Shown: positions 1 through 7,453 of the stretch, piece by piece | Numbering within the stretch: position 1 is the first letter of the stretch | Layout: each line of letters opens with the position of its first letter | NCBI GenBank assembly: GCA_903851655.1 | Contig: CAINOV010000139.1 | Location: forward strand, 1-35,091 | Length of the DNA stretch: 35,091 nt | From: an uncultured Caulobacterales bacterium | Lineage (GTDB): Bacteria > Pseudomonadota > Alphaproteobacteria > Caulobacterales > Caulobacteraceae | Reading direction: 5' to 3' | Translations under genes and position numbers: made by a program | Notes under the pieces: generated by a model | Database searches by the model: none | What the model was told of the DNA's origin: nothing | What the model saw: only the letters and a program-made list of their open reading frames with translations

Positions 1-243
1 ACGCGTCGTCATCCAGCCCTCGTGGCTGGCCGTGTCCGGCTGCCAGGCGGTTCCGGACGCCTCCCGCGCCATGGGGACCGGGGACAGGGCGGTCATGCGG
101 CCCATGGCCATGGGGTCGCCGTGCTCCATCCCGGGCATGTCGGCCATATCGGACATGTCGTGCGCCGGGGGGGGCGCCGACTGGGCGAGGGCCGGACCCG
201 TCGCAAGGCTCAGCAGCAGGCCGAAAAGTCCCATCCGCCTCAC
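1..243 (-). CDS. Exported Met/His-rich protein, N-terminal part (runs off left edge)
   Basis: This reading frame is absent from the ORF track because it has no stop inside the window. Reading the minus strand from a GTG at 243 (or an ATG at 234) gives a twin-Arg n-region, a hydrophobic stretch (LFGLLLSLATGPALA) and a likely signal-peptidase cut before QSAPPP. A segment rich in Met, His and Asp follows (HDMSDMADMPGMEHGDPMAM), then SGTAWQPDTASHEGW. Met/His clusters of this kind are common in periplasmic copper-handling proteins. The SGTAWQP motif recalls a conserved but poorly described family of exported proteins found near metal-resistance genes; that is recall, not a search result. The GTG overlaps the TGA of the upstream synthase gene (GTGA), so the two are probably translationally coupled. 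About 80 residues are visible and the C-terminal part is missing. Metal binding is inferred only from composition. Confidence 0.6.
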   Translation of the reverse strand, partial: MRRMGLFGLLLSLATGPALAQSAPPPAHDMSDMADMPGMEHGDPMAMGRMTALSPVPMAREASGTAWQPDTASHEGWMTTR

Positions 244-2090
244 GGCAGGATGACTTCCGGGTCCGGATCGGCGTCGAACAGTCGCGCCACATCGTCGGCG
301 CGCCGGTCCCGGGCCATGGACTGGTTGATGTAGCCCTTGTCCGTCAGCTCCCCCGAATGGGCGTGGGGCGCGTCCCGCTGGATCAGGGCGCGGGTGACCC
401 TGGCCGCACCGCCGCCAGCGTCCCGGTTGAGGGCCGAAAGGCCCGCCTGCACGGCCGCCTTCACCGCCGGATGATGCGCCAGAGCCGCGAGATCCGCTGC
501 CTCGTCCCCCGCCACGGCCCGGGCCCGGGCGAGGTTGAGGAACACCAGAAGCCCCACGCCGGTCTGACCCTCGCCGCACACCACGGCGTCGGCGGCGACC
601 CCGCCCAGCGCCGACAGCGCCGCCAGCCGCAGGGCGCCCGCCGCCACGAAGGTGCCGCTGGCCAGCTTGAAGTTCTCCACCAGCCGGCCGTCGAAGACGA
701 TGCCCAGCAGCGGGTCGTCCGGGTCCGCCAGCTTGGCCGCGTCGCCCAGGCGGTAATAGCCCTCCTCGTCGAGGCTGAGCGGGATCAACCCGCCGTCCGC
801 CCCGCGATAGCCCGGCGAGATCTGCGGTCCCTTCACCCGGACCTCGAGCTTCTCGCCCTCCGGCGCCAGCTTCACTGTCGTGCCCGGCGTCGGCAGGCCG
901 CAGAGCCCTGCCCGGGTGTTGATCCAGTGGACATTGCAGGCCGTGGGCCCGGTCTCCGTCGAGCCATAGCCCGCCGCAAAGGTGATCTGGGTTCCGGTCA
1001 GGCGGGCGGCGACGGCGCAGACCCGGTCACACACCGACTGGGGCAGGCCCGCGCCCCCGTACTGCAGAACCCGCACCCGGCTGAAGAAGGTCCGGGCCAG
1101 GGCCTCGTCCGCCTCCAGCGCATCGGCCAGCAGGGCCCAGCCGGCGGGCACCATGTTGTGATAGGTGGGCGCGATCTCCCGCAGATTGCGCAGGGTCTCG
1201 TCAAAGCGCCCCGCCACCGGCTGGCCGTGGTCGATATAGAGGGTCCCGCCCCGATGCACGACCATGTGCAGGATGGCGTTGGCGCCCAGGGAATGGCTCC
1301 ACGGCGCGGAATTCACCGCCACCGGGGGGTCGGGGTCCGCGTAGCAGGCCTCGATCTGGGCGGCGTTGAAGCTGACATTGGCGTGGCTGCAGATGACCGC
1401 CTTGGGCTTGCCGGTGGATCCGGAGGTGAGCAGCAGCTTGGCCGCCTGCTCCGGCCGGGCCAGATCGCCGGTCTCCGCCGCCGCGTCCAGCCTCGCAAGA
1501 TCCAGCTGCCCGGCCTGCAGGTTGTGGCTGGCGATCACCGGCAGGGCGCTCAGCACCGCGTCCCGGGCGACGGCCACGGCGGCGGCGGCCCCATCCTCCA
1601 CATAGACCGCCGCGGGACCGACCAGGGCCGCCGCATGGGCCAGCCGGGCCGGATCGGCGCCCGCCTGGCCGTACTGCGGCGACAGGGGCGCGATGGGGCA
1701 GCCGATGCGCATGGCCGCATAGGCGATCAGGGCATGGTCGACGGTGTTCCGGGCCAGGATCAGAAGCGGGCGGTCCGGACCCAGGCCCAGGGCCAGCAGG
1801 GCCGTGGCGAGGCGCGCGATCCGGCGCTGCGCCGCGGCGAAGGTCACGCTGCGCCAGCCCTCCCCGCCCTGGGCCGTGTCCCGCTCGGCGATCCACAGGC
1901 GGTCGGGGGCCGCCTGCGCCCAGTGGTCGAGGGCCGCGTTGGTGGTGGCGAACCGGTCCGACCAGGGGGTGGTGTTCAGCAGCACCAGGGCCCCGTCCGA
2001 CCGCGGGACGACCTCGAGGCTGCGCGGCGCGTAGCGGGGGTCGCGAAAGGGTGCGTCTCGCACCGGGCCGGGAGCTCGTTCGCCGTCCAT
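240..2090 (-). CDS. Feruloyl-CoA synthase-type acyl-CoA ligase
   Basis: This is an ANL-superfamily adenylate-forming enzyme of about 616 residues. It should activate a carboxylic acid to acyl-AMP and then to acyl-CoA. The phosphate-binding motif LLLTSGSTGKPK lies near residue 220, the adenine-binding GYGSTETGP near 375, YRLGDA near 446, the hinge-region FDGRLVENFKLASG near 470, and the C-terminal LTDKGYINQ carries the likely catalytic lysine. NLREIAPTYHNMVPAG and the FKLASGTFV block are typical of the feruloyl-CoA synthase branch, which handles hydroxycinnamates and related aromatic acids. No enoyl-CoA hydratase/aldolase or vanillin dehydrogenase gene lies beside it in the window, so ferulate itself is not assured as substrate. 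The track starts at a TTG (2123); the ATG at 2090 is preferred but neither start has a strong Shine-Dalgarno sequence. The gene ends in a GTGA overlap with the Met/His-rich exported protein. Confidence 0.85.
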   Translation of the reverse strand: MDGERAPGPVRDAPFRDPRYAPRSLEVVPRSDGALVLLNTTPWSDRFATTNAALDHWAQAAPDRLWIAERDTAQGGEGWRSVTFAAAQRRIARLATALLALGLGPDRPLLILARNTVDHALIAYAAMRIGCPIAPLSPQYGQAGADPARLAHAAALVGPAAVYVEDGAAAAVAVARDAVLSALPVIASHNLQAGQLDLARLDAAAETGDLARPEQAAKLLLTSGSTGKPKAVICSHANVSFNAAQIEACYADPDPPVAVNSAPWSHSLGANAILHMVVHRGGTLYIDHGQPVAGRFDETLRNLREIAPTYHNMVPAGWALLADALEADEALARTFFSRVRVLQYGGAGLPQSVCDRVCAVAARLTGTQITFAAGYGSTETGPTACNVHWINTRAGLCGLPTPGTTVKLAPEGEKLEVRVKGPQISPGYRGADGGLIPLSLDEEGYYRLGDAAKLADPDDPLLGIVFDGRLVENFKLASGTFVAAGALRLAALSALGGVAADAVVCGEGQTGVGLLVFLNLARARAVAGDEAADLAALAHHPAVKAAVQAGLSALNRDAGGGAARVTRALIQRDAPHAHSGELTDKGYINQSMARDRRADDVARLFDADPDPEVILP

Positions 2091-2152
2091 GGGGGTTCCG
2101 GAGTCTGCGTCCGGACCCGCCAATGGGGTCCGGTCTCTGAAGGATCGGCCTC

Positions 2153-2162
2153 TTCTATAGAA
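2153..2162. promoter_or_regulatory. TTCTATAGAA palindrome, possible -10 region of the divergent promoters
   Basis: This is a perfect 10-bp palindrome in the 186-bp gap between the divergent synthase and serine hydrolase genes. It is one of the few AT-rich spots there. Read on the minus strand it offers TATAGA at a sensible distance upstream of the synthase starts. No convincing -35 partner was found, so promoter function is a guess from position and composition. Confidence 0.3.
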
Positions 2163-2184
2163 CGGACCGGCGCCGGACGGTAAG

Positions 2185-2223
2185 CCCCCCTTGCCGCCCC
2201 CCCTTGTAGTCCCCCCTTGTCGT
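2185..2223. repeat. Three tandem 13-bp repeats (CCCCCCTTGnnGn) in a divergent promoter region
   Basis: Three direct repeats sit back to back at an exact 13-bp period. Each starts with six C residues and TTG, and only positions 10 to 13 vary slightly (CCGC, TAGT, TCGT). They lie 54 to 92 bp upstream of the serine hydrolase ATG and 95 bp or more from the synthase start. They could be stacked binding sites for a regulator of one or both genes, or a slippage-generated short tandem array. No known binding motif is recognised. Confidence 0.6.
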
Positions 2224-2276
2224 CGGGGCGCAGCCCTCTAAGCTTGGCGCCAACAAGAGACTGCAGGGAGACGCCC

Positions 2277-3503
2277 ATGTCCATCCGTCCGGAAACCCTA
2301 GGCCTGTCGTCGGCGCGGCTAGCCCTGGCCGACCGCTTTTTCCAGGAGCGCTATGTGGACAAGGGACGGCTGAAGGGCCTCGCCTACGGGGTCTGGCGCG
2401 GCGGCCAACTGGCGCACATGGCCTGCCTCGGTCAGGCGGATGTGGAGCGCAACGTCCCGATCCGCGACGACACCATCTACCGCATCTATTCCATGACCAA
2501 GCCCATTGCGTCCGTGGCCCTGATGATGCTGGTGGAGGAGGCGAAGATCGCCCTGGACGATCCGGTGCATCGCTATATCCCGTCGTGGAAGTCCCTGGGC
2601 GTCTATGTGAACGGCCTGCCGGGCGAGTATGTCACCCGGCCGGTGGAGCGGCCGATGCAGGTGGTCGACCTGCTGCGCCACACCTCGGGCCTGACATACG
2701 GCTTCCAGAACCGCACCACCGTGGATGCGGCCTATCGCAAGGCCCATATCGGCGTGATCGGCAAGACCGTGGGGCTGGACGATCTGGTGGAGACGCTGGC
2801 CTCCATCCCGCTCGAGTTTTCGCCGGGAACCGCCTGGAACTATTCGGTGTCCACCGACATCGTCGGCTATCTGGTGCAGAAGGTCTCCGGCCAGAAGCTG
2901 GAGGATTTCCTGGAGGAGCGGATCTTCCGCCCCCTGGGCATGGTCGACACCGGCTTCATGGTGCCGCCGGAAAAGCAGGCGCGATTCGCCGCCTGCTACG
3001 CCCGCGGCCCCGGCGGGATCGTTCTGCAGGACGACCCGGCGCGCAGCCCCTATCTGGAGCCGCCGGTGCTCGTGTCCGGCGGCGGCGGCCTGGTCTCGAC
3101 CTTCGACGACTACATGCGCTTCTGCCGGATGATCCTCGGCCGCGGGACCCTGGACGGGCATCAGTACATCAGCCCCAAGACCCTGGCCCTGATGGGCGCC
3201 AACCATCTGCCGGGGGGCAAGGACCTGGCGGCGTGCTCCCAGTCCCTGTTCAGCGAGGCGACCTATGCCGGCGTCGGGTTCGGCCTCGGCTTCGCCACGA
3301 CGACCAACCCCGCCGCGACCCTGATCCCGGCCAGCGCCGGCGACCTTTGGTGGGGCGGCGCCGCGTCGACGGCCTTCTGGGTGGACCCGGCGGAGGACCT
3401 GGCCGTGGTTCTGATGACCCAGCTGATGCCGTCGGGCGCCTATCCCATCCGCCGGGAGCTGCGCACCCTGGTCTATTCCGCCTTCACCGAAAGCCGGATC
3501 TAG
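2277..3503 (+). CDS. Serine hydrolase, beta-lactamase class C / EstB esterase family
   Basis: A 408-residue enzyme of the serine beta-lactamase-like fold. The SxxK nucleophile motif is SMTK at 72-75, the YxN-equivalent tyrosine is in WNYSVS near residue 189, and the C-terminal motif is WWGGAASTAFWVDP, replacing the KTG of true beta-lactamases. DLLRHTSGLTYGF is another family hallmark. This pattern is typical of EstB-like esterases and broad-specificity beta-lactamase-related hydrolases. No signal peptide is visible, so a cytoplasmic esterase or amidase is more likely than antibiotic resistance. The track start (2217) adds 20 residues; the ATG at 2277 is preferred because GGGAGAC lies just upstream and the product begins at the usual family N-terminus. 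The gene is divergent from the feruloyl-CoA synthase gene. Its stop shares the palindromic CTAG with the stop of the convergent ureohydrolase gene. Confidence 0.85.
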   Translation: MSIRPETLGLSSARLALADRFFQERYVDKGRLKGLAYGVWRGGQLAHMACLGQADVERNVPIRDDTIYRIYSMTKPIASVALMMLVEEAKIALDDPVHRYIPSWKSLGVYVNGLPGEYVTRPVERPMQVVDLLRHTSGLTYGFQNRTTVDAAYRKAHIGVIGKTVGLDDLVETLASIPLEFSPGTAWNYSVSTDIVGYLVQKVSGQKLEDFLEERIFRPLGMVDTGFMVPPEKQARFAACYARGPGGIVLQDDPARSPYLEPPVLVSGGGGLVSTFDDYMRFCRMILGRGTLDGHQYISPKTLALMGANHLPGGKDLAACSQSLFSEATYAGVGFGLGFATTTNPAATLIPASAGDLWWGGAASTAFWVDPAEDLAVVLMTQLMPSGAYPIRRELRTLVYSAFTESRI

Positions 3504-4309
3504 TCCGCGCCCCGGCGGATCCGGGCCACGATCTCCTTGGCGAGGCGGGCGGCGACCTTGGCCGTGGTCCCGTTCACGTCCCGCCCGGGGGACAGCTCCA
3601 CGATATCGGCGCCCACCACCTGACCCGGCAGGGCGTCGATGATCCGCAGCGCCTCCCGCACCGTCAGACCGCCGGGCTCGTGGTGATTCACACCGGGGGC
3701 GAAGGCGGGATCCAGCCCGTCGAGATCGAAGGACAGATAGACCGGTCCGTCCCCCAGGGCGGCGATGGCCACCAGGGCCGAGTCGATATCGTCCGGCGGA
3801 TAGGTCCGCACGCCGAACCGCTCGGCCTGGGCCCGCAGGTGCGGCGTGTCGGCGCGGATGCCGATCTGCAGCAGCCGGCGCGCCAGCCCCTGCTCCATGA
3901 TCCGGGCGAAGGGCGAGGCGTGGCTGAGGGGATCCCCCTCGAAGTCGTCGTAGAGGTCCGGGTGGGCGTCCACATGCACGATGCGCACGCCGGGCCAGCG
4001 GGCGGCCACGGCGCGCATCACGGGAAAGGTGACGGCGTGATCGCCGCCCAGGGTCAGGAGGGCGTCGCCGCTGTCCAGCACCGCGGTCGCGGCCGCGGTG
4101 ATCCGGTCCGCATCATCGGCGTCGCCGGCCAGATGGCAGTCCCCGTGGTCGTGCAGGACCGCCGGGTCCAGCACGTCGGTCAGATCCGAGGCGAACCGGT
4201 TGCCGGCGTCATCCTGCAGCGCCGCGCGGATCGCCGCCGGGGCCCTTGCCGGCCCCCTGGCGTGTGAGGAGTGGTCGTCCCAGCCGACGCCCAGAAGCCC
4301 AGTCCGCAT
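3500..4309 (-). CDS. Arginase/agmatinase-family ureohydrolase
   Basis: A binuclear manganese ureohydrolase of 269 residues that releases urea from arginine, agmatine or a related guanidino compound. All six metal ligands can be read: H91 in GGDHA, D114, H116 and D118 in VDAHPD, and D195 and D197 in SFDLDGLDP. The segments DAHPDLYDDFEG, SHASPFARIME, LARRLLQIGIR and FAPGVNHHEPGGL closely recall plant mitochondrial arginases and their bacterial relatives rather than the E. coli SpeB pattern (recall, not alignment). The substrate is therefore open between arginine and agmatine. The gene follows gmk and the small hypothetical gene on the same strand, 73 bp downstream, and may be read through from them. 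Its stop overlaps that of the convergent hydrolase gene by four bases, leaving no room for an intervening terminator. Confidence 0.85.
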   Translation of the reverse strand: MRTGLLGVGWDDHSSHARGPARAPAAIRAALQDDAGNRFASDLTDVLDPAVLHDHGDCHLAGDADDADRITAAATAVLDSGDALLTLGGDHAVTFPVMRAVAARWPGVRIVHVDAHPDLYDDFEGDPLSHASPFARIMEQGLARRLLQIGIRADTPHLRAQAERFGVRTYPPDDIDSALVAIAALGDGPVYLSFDLDGLDPAFAPGVNHHEPGGLTVREALRIIDALPGQVVGADIVELSPGRDVNGTTAKVAARLAKEIVARIRRGAD

Positions 4310-4382
4310 CCGCGTCTCTCCGGTTCCGGTTCAGACGGTGCGGCGGCGGCGCAGGAATGTCCAGCCCGGCGCCGGACCCGGA

Positions 4383-4760
4383 TCAGCTGCGGAAGGTCAG
4401 GTAGCCCCGTTCGACCATGCGGCGCATGCCCTCATAGGCTTCGGACAGCTCCTCGAAACTGCGGCGCAGCTCGGCCAGCCGGGCGGTGCGCTCGGCGGGC
4501 ACGGCGAGACCCGCGCTGGTCGCAGCCAGGGCCTCGGCCACCCAGTTGGCCCGGGCCTGGGCGCAGGCCACGGCCAGCCGCTGGAACACCTGGGCGTCTA
4601 CGGGACCGACCATCTGGCCGATCACCTCGCGGTTGCAGGCATAGGCGGTGTAGTCGATCTTCTCCAGCTGTCCGCGCATGCGTCGCTGGGCGGCCGGATC
4701 TTCCGAGCTTTCGGGCTGGAAGTGATCGCTGCGCTTCATCGTGGTGCTGTATTGGGCCAT
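4383..4760 (-). CDS. Conserved hypothetical protein, 125 aa
   Basis: A short soluble protein with no signal peptide or membrane segment. The N-terminal 25 residues are polar and probably disordered. The rest is predicted mostly helical: two Ala/Arg/Glu-rich stretches with regular leucine spacing (LEKIDYTAYACNREVIG, AELRRSFEELSEAYEGMRRM) look like an antiparallel helical bundle. No catalytic motif is seen and no family is recognised. Codon use matches its neighbours. It lies 80 bp downstream of gmk in the same direction and ahead of the ureohydrolase, so it is probably the tail of the fabF-mltG-yicC-gmk transcript. Function is unknown. Confidence 0.7.
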   Translation of the reverse strand: MAQYSTTMKRSDHFQPESSEDPAAQRRMRGQLEKIDYTAYACNREVIGQMVGPVDAQVFQRLAVACAQARANWVAEALAATSAGLAVPAERTARLAELRRSFEELSEAYEGMRRMVERGYLTFRS

Positions 4761-4805
4761 GTCCGCGCCTTTCCGGCGTTTTCTCAGGCCCTCAGCATGG
4801 CACAG

Positions 4806-4830
4806 CGGGCTTAATCAGGGGTTTAGCCCG
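4806..4830 (-). other. Inverted repeat between gmk and the 125-aa gene
   Basis: CGGGCT and AGCCCG form a 6-bp stem that extends by two A-T pairs after one mismatch, around a 7-base loop, 11 bp past the gmk stop. There is no T-run on the minus strand, so this looks like an RNA-stabilising or attenuating hairpin rather than a true intrinsic terminator. Confidence 0.35.
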
Positions 4831-4840
4831 AATCGGACGG

Positions 4841-5488
4841 TCAGACGCGCCCGGCCATCACCCCGGCGACGAAGGCGTCCAGACCCGGCAGCCGCCGACG
4901 GCGCAGCTGCTCGCCCTGATAGATGCGCCGCAGCTGTTCGTAGGCGCGGTCGAAATCATCATTGACGATCACATAATCGTACTCGGCGTAGTGGGCGATC
5001 TCCTCCGTCGCCCGGGTCAGGCGCCGCTCGATCACCTCCGCGCTGTCCTGGGCGCGACCCTGCAGACGGGCGCGCAGGGCGGGCAGGTCCGGCGGCAGGA
5101 TGAAGACCCGGACCGCATCCTCCGCCGCCCGGTCGGTGATCTGACGCCCCCCCTGCCAGTCGATGTCGAACACCAGATCGCGTCCGGACTCCAGCGCCGC
5201 CAGCACCGGGGCGCGCAGAGTGCCATAGCGGTGGTCGTGCACGTCGGCCCATTCGAGGAAGGCGTCCTCGGCGATCAGTTCGGCGAACCGGTCCGGCGAA
5301 ACGAAGTGGTACTCCACCCCGTCCGTTTCCCCCGGCCGCGGCGCGCGGGTGGTGCAGGACACCGACAGGCCCAGGTGATCGTGCTCCGCGATCAGCCGGC
5401 GGGAGAGCGAGCTCTTCCCCGCGCCGGACGGGCTGGAGATCACCAGCATCAGGCCGCGGCGGGCAAGGGTGTCCGTCCTACTCGACAT
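4841..5488 (-). CDS. gmk: Guanylate kinase
   Basis: Cytoplasmic GMP kinase (GMP + ATP to GDP + ADP), 215 residues, normal for the family. The P-loop is SSPSGAGKSS (residues 18-27). SCTTRAPRPGETDGVEYHFVS forms the GMP-binding segment with the conserved S/R/R/Y residues, and DWQGG and the YDYVIVNDDFD block near the C-terminus are typical. The ATG at 5488 lies 11 bp inside the end of the yicC gene, so the pair is translationally coupled. The yicC-gmk order is widely conserved in proteobacteria. Confidence 0.97.
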   Translation of the reverse strand: MSSRTDTLARRGLMLVISSPSGAGKSSLSRRLIAEHDHLGLSVSCTTRAPRPGETDGVEYHFVSPDRFAELIAEDAFLEWADVHDHRYGTLRAPVLAALESGRDLVFDIDWQGGRQITDRAAEDAVRVFILPPDLPALRARLQGRAQDSAEVIERRLTRATEEIAHYAEYDYVIVNDDFDRAYEQLRRIYQGEQLRRRRLPGLDAFVAGVMAGRV

Positions 5489-6362
5489 TCTGGATCTGCT
5501 CGCGGAACTGCTCGATGGTGGCCTTCAGCTCCAGCCCGATGGCGGTCAGGGCTACCGTCGCGGACTTGGAGCACAGGGTGTTGGTCTCGCGCATGAACTC
5601 CTGGATCAGGAAGTCGAGACGCCGTCCCGCCGCCGCCTCCCCCGTCAGCAGGCCCCGGGCGGCGGCGATGTGCGCGGCCAGACGGTCCAGCTCCTCGCGC
5701 ACATCGGCCTTGCCGGCCATGATCGCGGCCTCGGCTACGATGCGCTCCTCCAGCGGGCGAGGGTCGGCGACCAGCTCGGCCATGCGCCGCTCGAACCGCT
5801 CGCGGATGGCCAGGGGCTGGGCCGCGGCCTCGGTCTCGGCCTGGGCGGTCAGGGCGGCGATGCGGTCCACCTGGCCGGTCAGCACCGGCGCCAGGGCCGC
5901 GCCCTCCGCCAGACGGGACGCCGCCAGACCGTCGAGCACGGCCAGCACCGACTGGCCCATGGCCGCCTCCACCGCGGCGCGGTCCTCGGGCGTATCGGTC
6001 TCCTCGGTCGCCTCGATGACCCCGCGGACCGCCAGGAGGCCGTCCAGCCGCGGCCGGTCGACCCCCGGGCGTTCGCCATAGTCCGCCGCCAGCCGGACCA
6101 GCTGGTCGAGGAGGTCGGTATTGATCCGCAAGCCGCCGCCGGCGTCGGCCCGCTTCGCCTGCACCGCCACCTGGATCTGGCCGCGGCTGAACCGCGCCTG
6201 GGCGGCGTCGCGGACGACGCGCTCCAGGCCGTCGAAGCCGCCCGGCCCGCGGTACCGGGCCTCGAGATTGCGGCCGTTGACCGAGCGCGCCTCCACCGAC
6301 CAGGACCAGAGCCCCAGCGCGCCCTCGACCCGGGCGAAACCGGTCATGCCTGACAGCGCCAT
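5478..6362 (-). CDS. yicC: YicC family endoribonuclease-like protein
   Basis: A 294-residue YicC/YloC family protein. It starts with the family signature MALSGMTGFARVEG and has SVEARSVNGRNLEARYR, the expected N-terminal block, and a C-terminal DUF1732-type block (GRRLDFLIQEFMRETNTLCSKS) that is among the best conserved parts. Members studied in enterobacteria act as endoribonucleases affecting small-RNA turnover; activity here is inferred from family. The track begins 29 residues too early; the ATG at 6362 is chosen because it gives the canonical N-terminus and sits 2 bp after the mltG stop. Confidence 0.93.
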   Translation of the reverse strand: MALSGMTGFARVEGALGLWSWSVEARSVNGRNLEARYRGPGGFDGLERVVRDAAQARFSRGQIQVAVQAKRADAGGGLRINTDLLDQLVRLAADYGERPGVDRPRLDGLLAVRGVIEATEETDTPEDRAAVEAAMGQSVLAVLDGLAASRLAEGAALAPVLTGQVDRIAALTAQAETEAAAQPLAIRERFERRMAELVADPRPLEERIVAEAAIMAGKADVREELDRLAAHIAAARGLLTGEAAAGRRLDFLIQEFMRETNTLCSKSATVALTAIGLELKATIEQFREQIQNVE

Positions 6363-6364
6363 CC

Positions 6365-7453
6365 TCAGCGGGTCCTTCCAAGGGTGGGGCGAAGGCCCGC
6401 GGTCGCAGGGGCCGGCGTCGGCTGGCGGCTCTTTTCGATGGCCCGCCATTTGGCCACGTTGCGCTCGTGCTCTTCCAAGGTCGAGGCGAAGGCCGCGCCG
6501 CCGGTTCCGTCGGCGACAAAGTAGATCTCGGTGGTGTGCGGCGGATCCAGCACGGCGGCGATGGACTCCCGACCGGGATTGGCGATGGCCGTGGGCGGAA
6601 GCCCCGGATGCAGATAAGTGTTGTAGGGGGTGTCCGCCGCCAGCTCCGACGCCCGGATCCCGTGGCCGAGCGGCAGGCCGCCGGTGACGCCATAGATCAC
6701 GGTCGGGTCCGCATCGAGCTTCATGCCCAGCCGCAGCCGGTTGATGTAGACCGCCGCCACCCGCGGCCGGTCGGACTCCCGCGCGGTCTCCTTCTCGACG
6801 ATGGAGGCCAGGATCACCGCCTCCTCCGGCGAGTGGATGGGCAGGTTGGGCTGGCGCTTGGCCCAGAACTGGCCTAGCTGGCGGTCCATGGCGGCGGTCA
6901 TCCGCTGCACCACCGCCGCCCGGGTCTCGCCGCGGGTGACGTCATAGGTCTCCGGCAGGAGCGTGCCCTCCTGCAGCTCCGGCGTGGGTCCGGTGAGCAC
7001 GTCGGTGTGGTCGAGAATGTCGGCCACCTGCTTGGCGCTGGCGCCCTCGGGGATGGTCACATGGTGATGGACGATGTCGCCGTTGCGCAGCTTGCCCAGG
7101 ATCAGGGACACCGAGGCCTGCGACGGGATCAGATACTCCCCCGACTTGATCCGGTGGGCCGAGCCGGTGATTTCCGCCAGCGCGATGAACACCGGCGCAT
7201 TGGGGATCACGTGGGACGAGGACAGCTCGCCGGCGATCTCGGCCAGGCCCGCGCCCTTGCGCAGGATCACCGTGGTGCCCGGCTGTCCCTGCGCGGCCCG
7301 CGGCCCGGCGGCGTAGTAGGCGAACAGCCCGCCGGCGGCGATCAGGGCGGCGATGACGGTGAAGGTCACCACGCCGCTCGCCAATCCCGCGAGGAAGCCG
7401 CGGCCCGGCGGTCGGCCCGCCGGCGGCCAGGACGAGGATCGGCCGCCGCTCAC
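6365..7453 (-). CDS. mltG: Endolytic murein transglycosylase MltG
   Basis: An inner-membrane lytic transglycosylase of 362 residues that cuts nascent glycan strands and so sets their length. After a short Gly/Arg/Pro-rich cytoplasmic tail there is one membrane segment (about residues 20-48), then a LysM-like part and the YceG catalytic domain. The catalytic glutamate is E220 in ASIVEKET. LDADPTVIYG and the YNTYLHPGLPP motif, followed by IANPGRESI, are family hallmarks. The start is GTG at 7453, overlapping the fabF stop as GTGA, which implies translational coupling. A fabF-mltG order is known in related bacteria and links lipid supply to wall growth. Confidence 0.96.
   Translation of the reverse strand: MSGGRSSSWPPAGRPPGRGFLAGLASGVVTFTVIAALIAAGGLFAYYAAGPRAAQGQPGTTVILRKGAGLAEIAGELSSSHVIPNAPVFIALAEITGSAHRIKSGEYLIPSQASVSLILGKLRNGDIVHHHVTIPEGASAKQVADILDHTDVLTGPTPELQEGTLLPETYDVTRGETRAAVVQRMTAAMDRQLGQFWAKRQPNLPIHSPEEAVILASIVEKETARESDRPRVAAVYINRLRLGMKLDADPTVIYGVTGGLPLGHGIRASELAADTPYNTYLHPGLPPTAIANPGRESIAAVLDPPHTTEIYFVADGTGGAAFASTLEEHERNVAKWRAIEKSRQPTPAPATAGLRPTLGRTR

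Noticed and set aside
357-2183. 608-aa ORF on the plus strand opposite the feruloyl-CoA synthase gene
   Set aside because: It is a shadow of the synthase gene in GC-rich DNA: low-complexity Arg/Gly/Pro/His composition, no domain, no ribosome site.
2277-3503. Serine hydrolase as an antibiotic-resistance beta-lactamase
   Set aside because: No signal peptide, an EstB-like C-terminal motif in place of KTG, and no resistance context.
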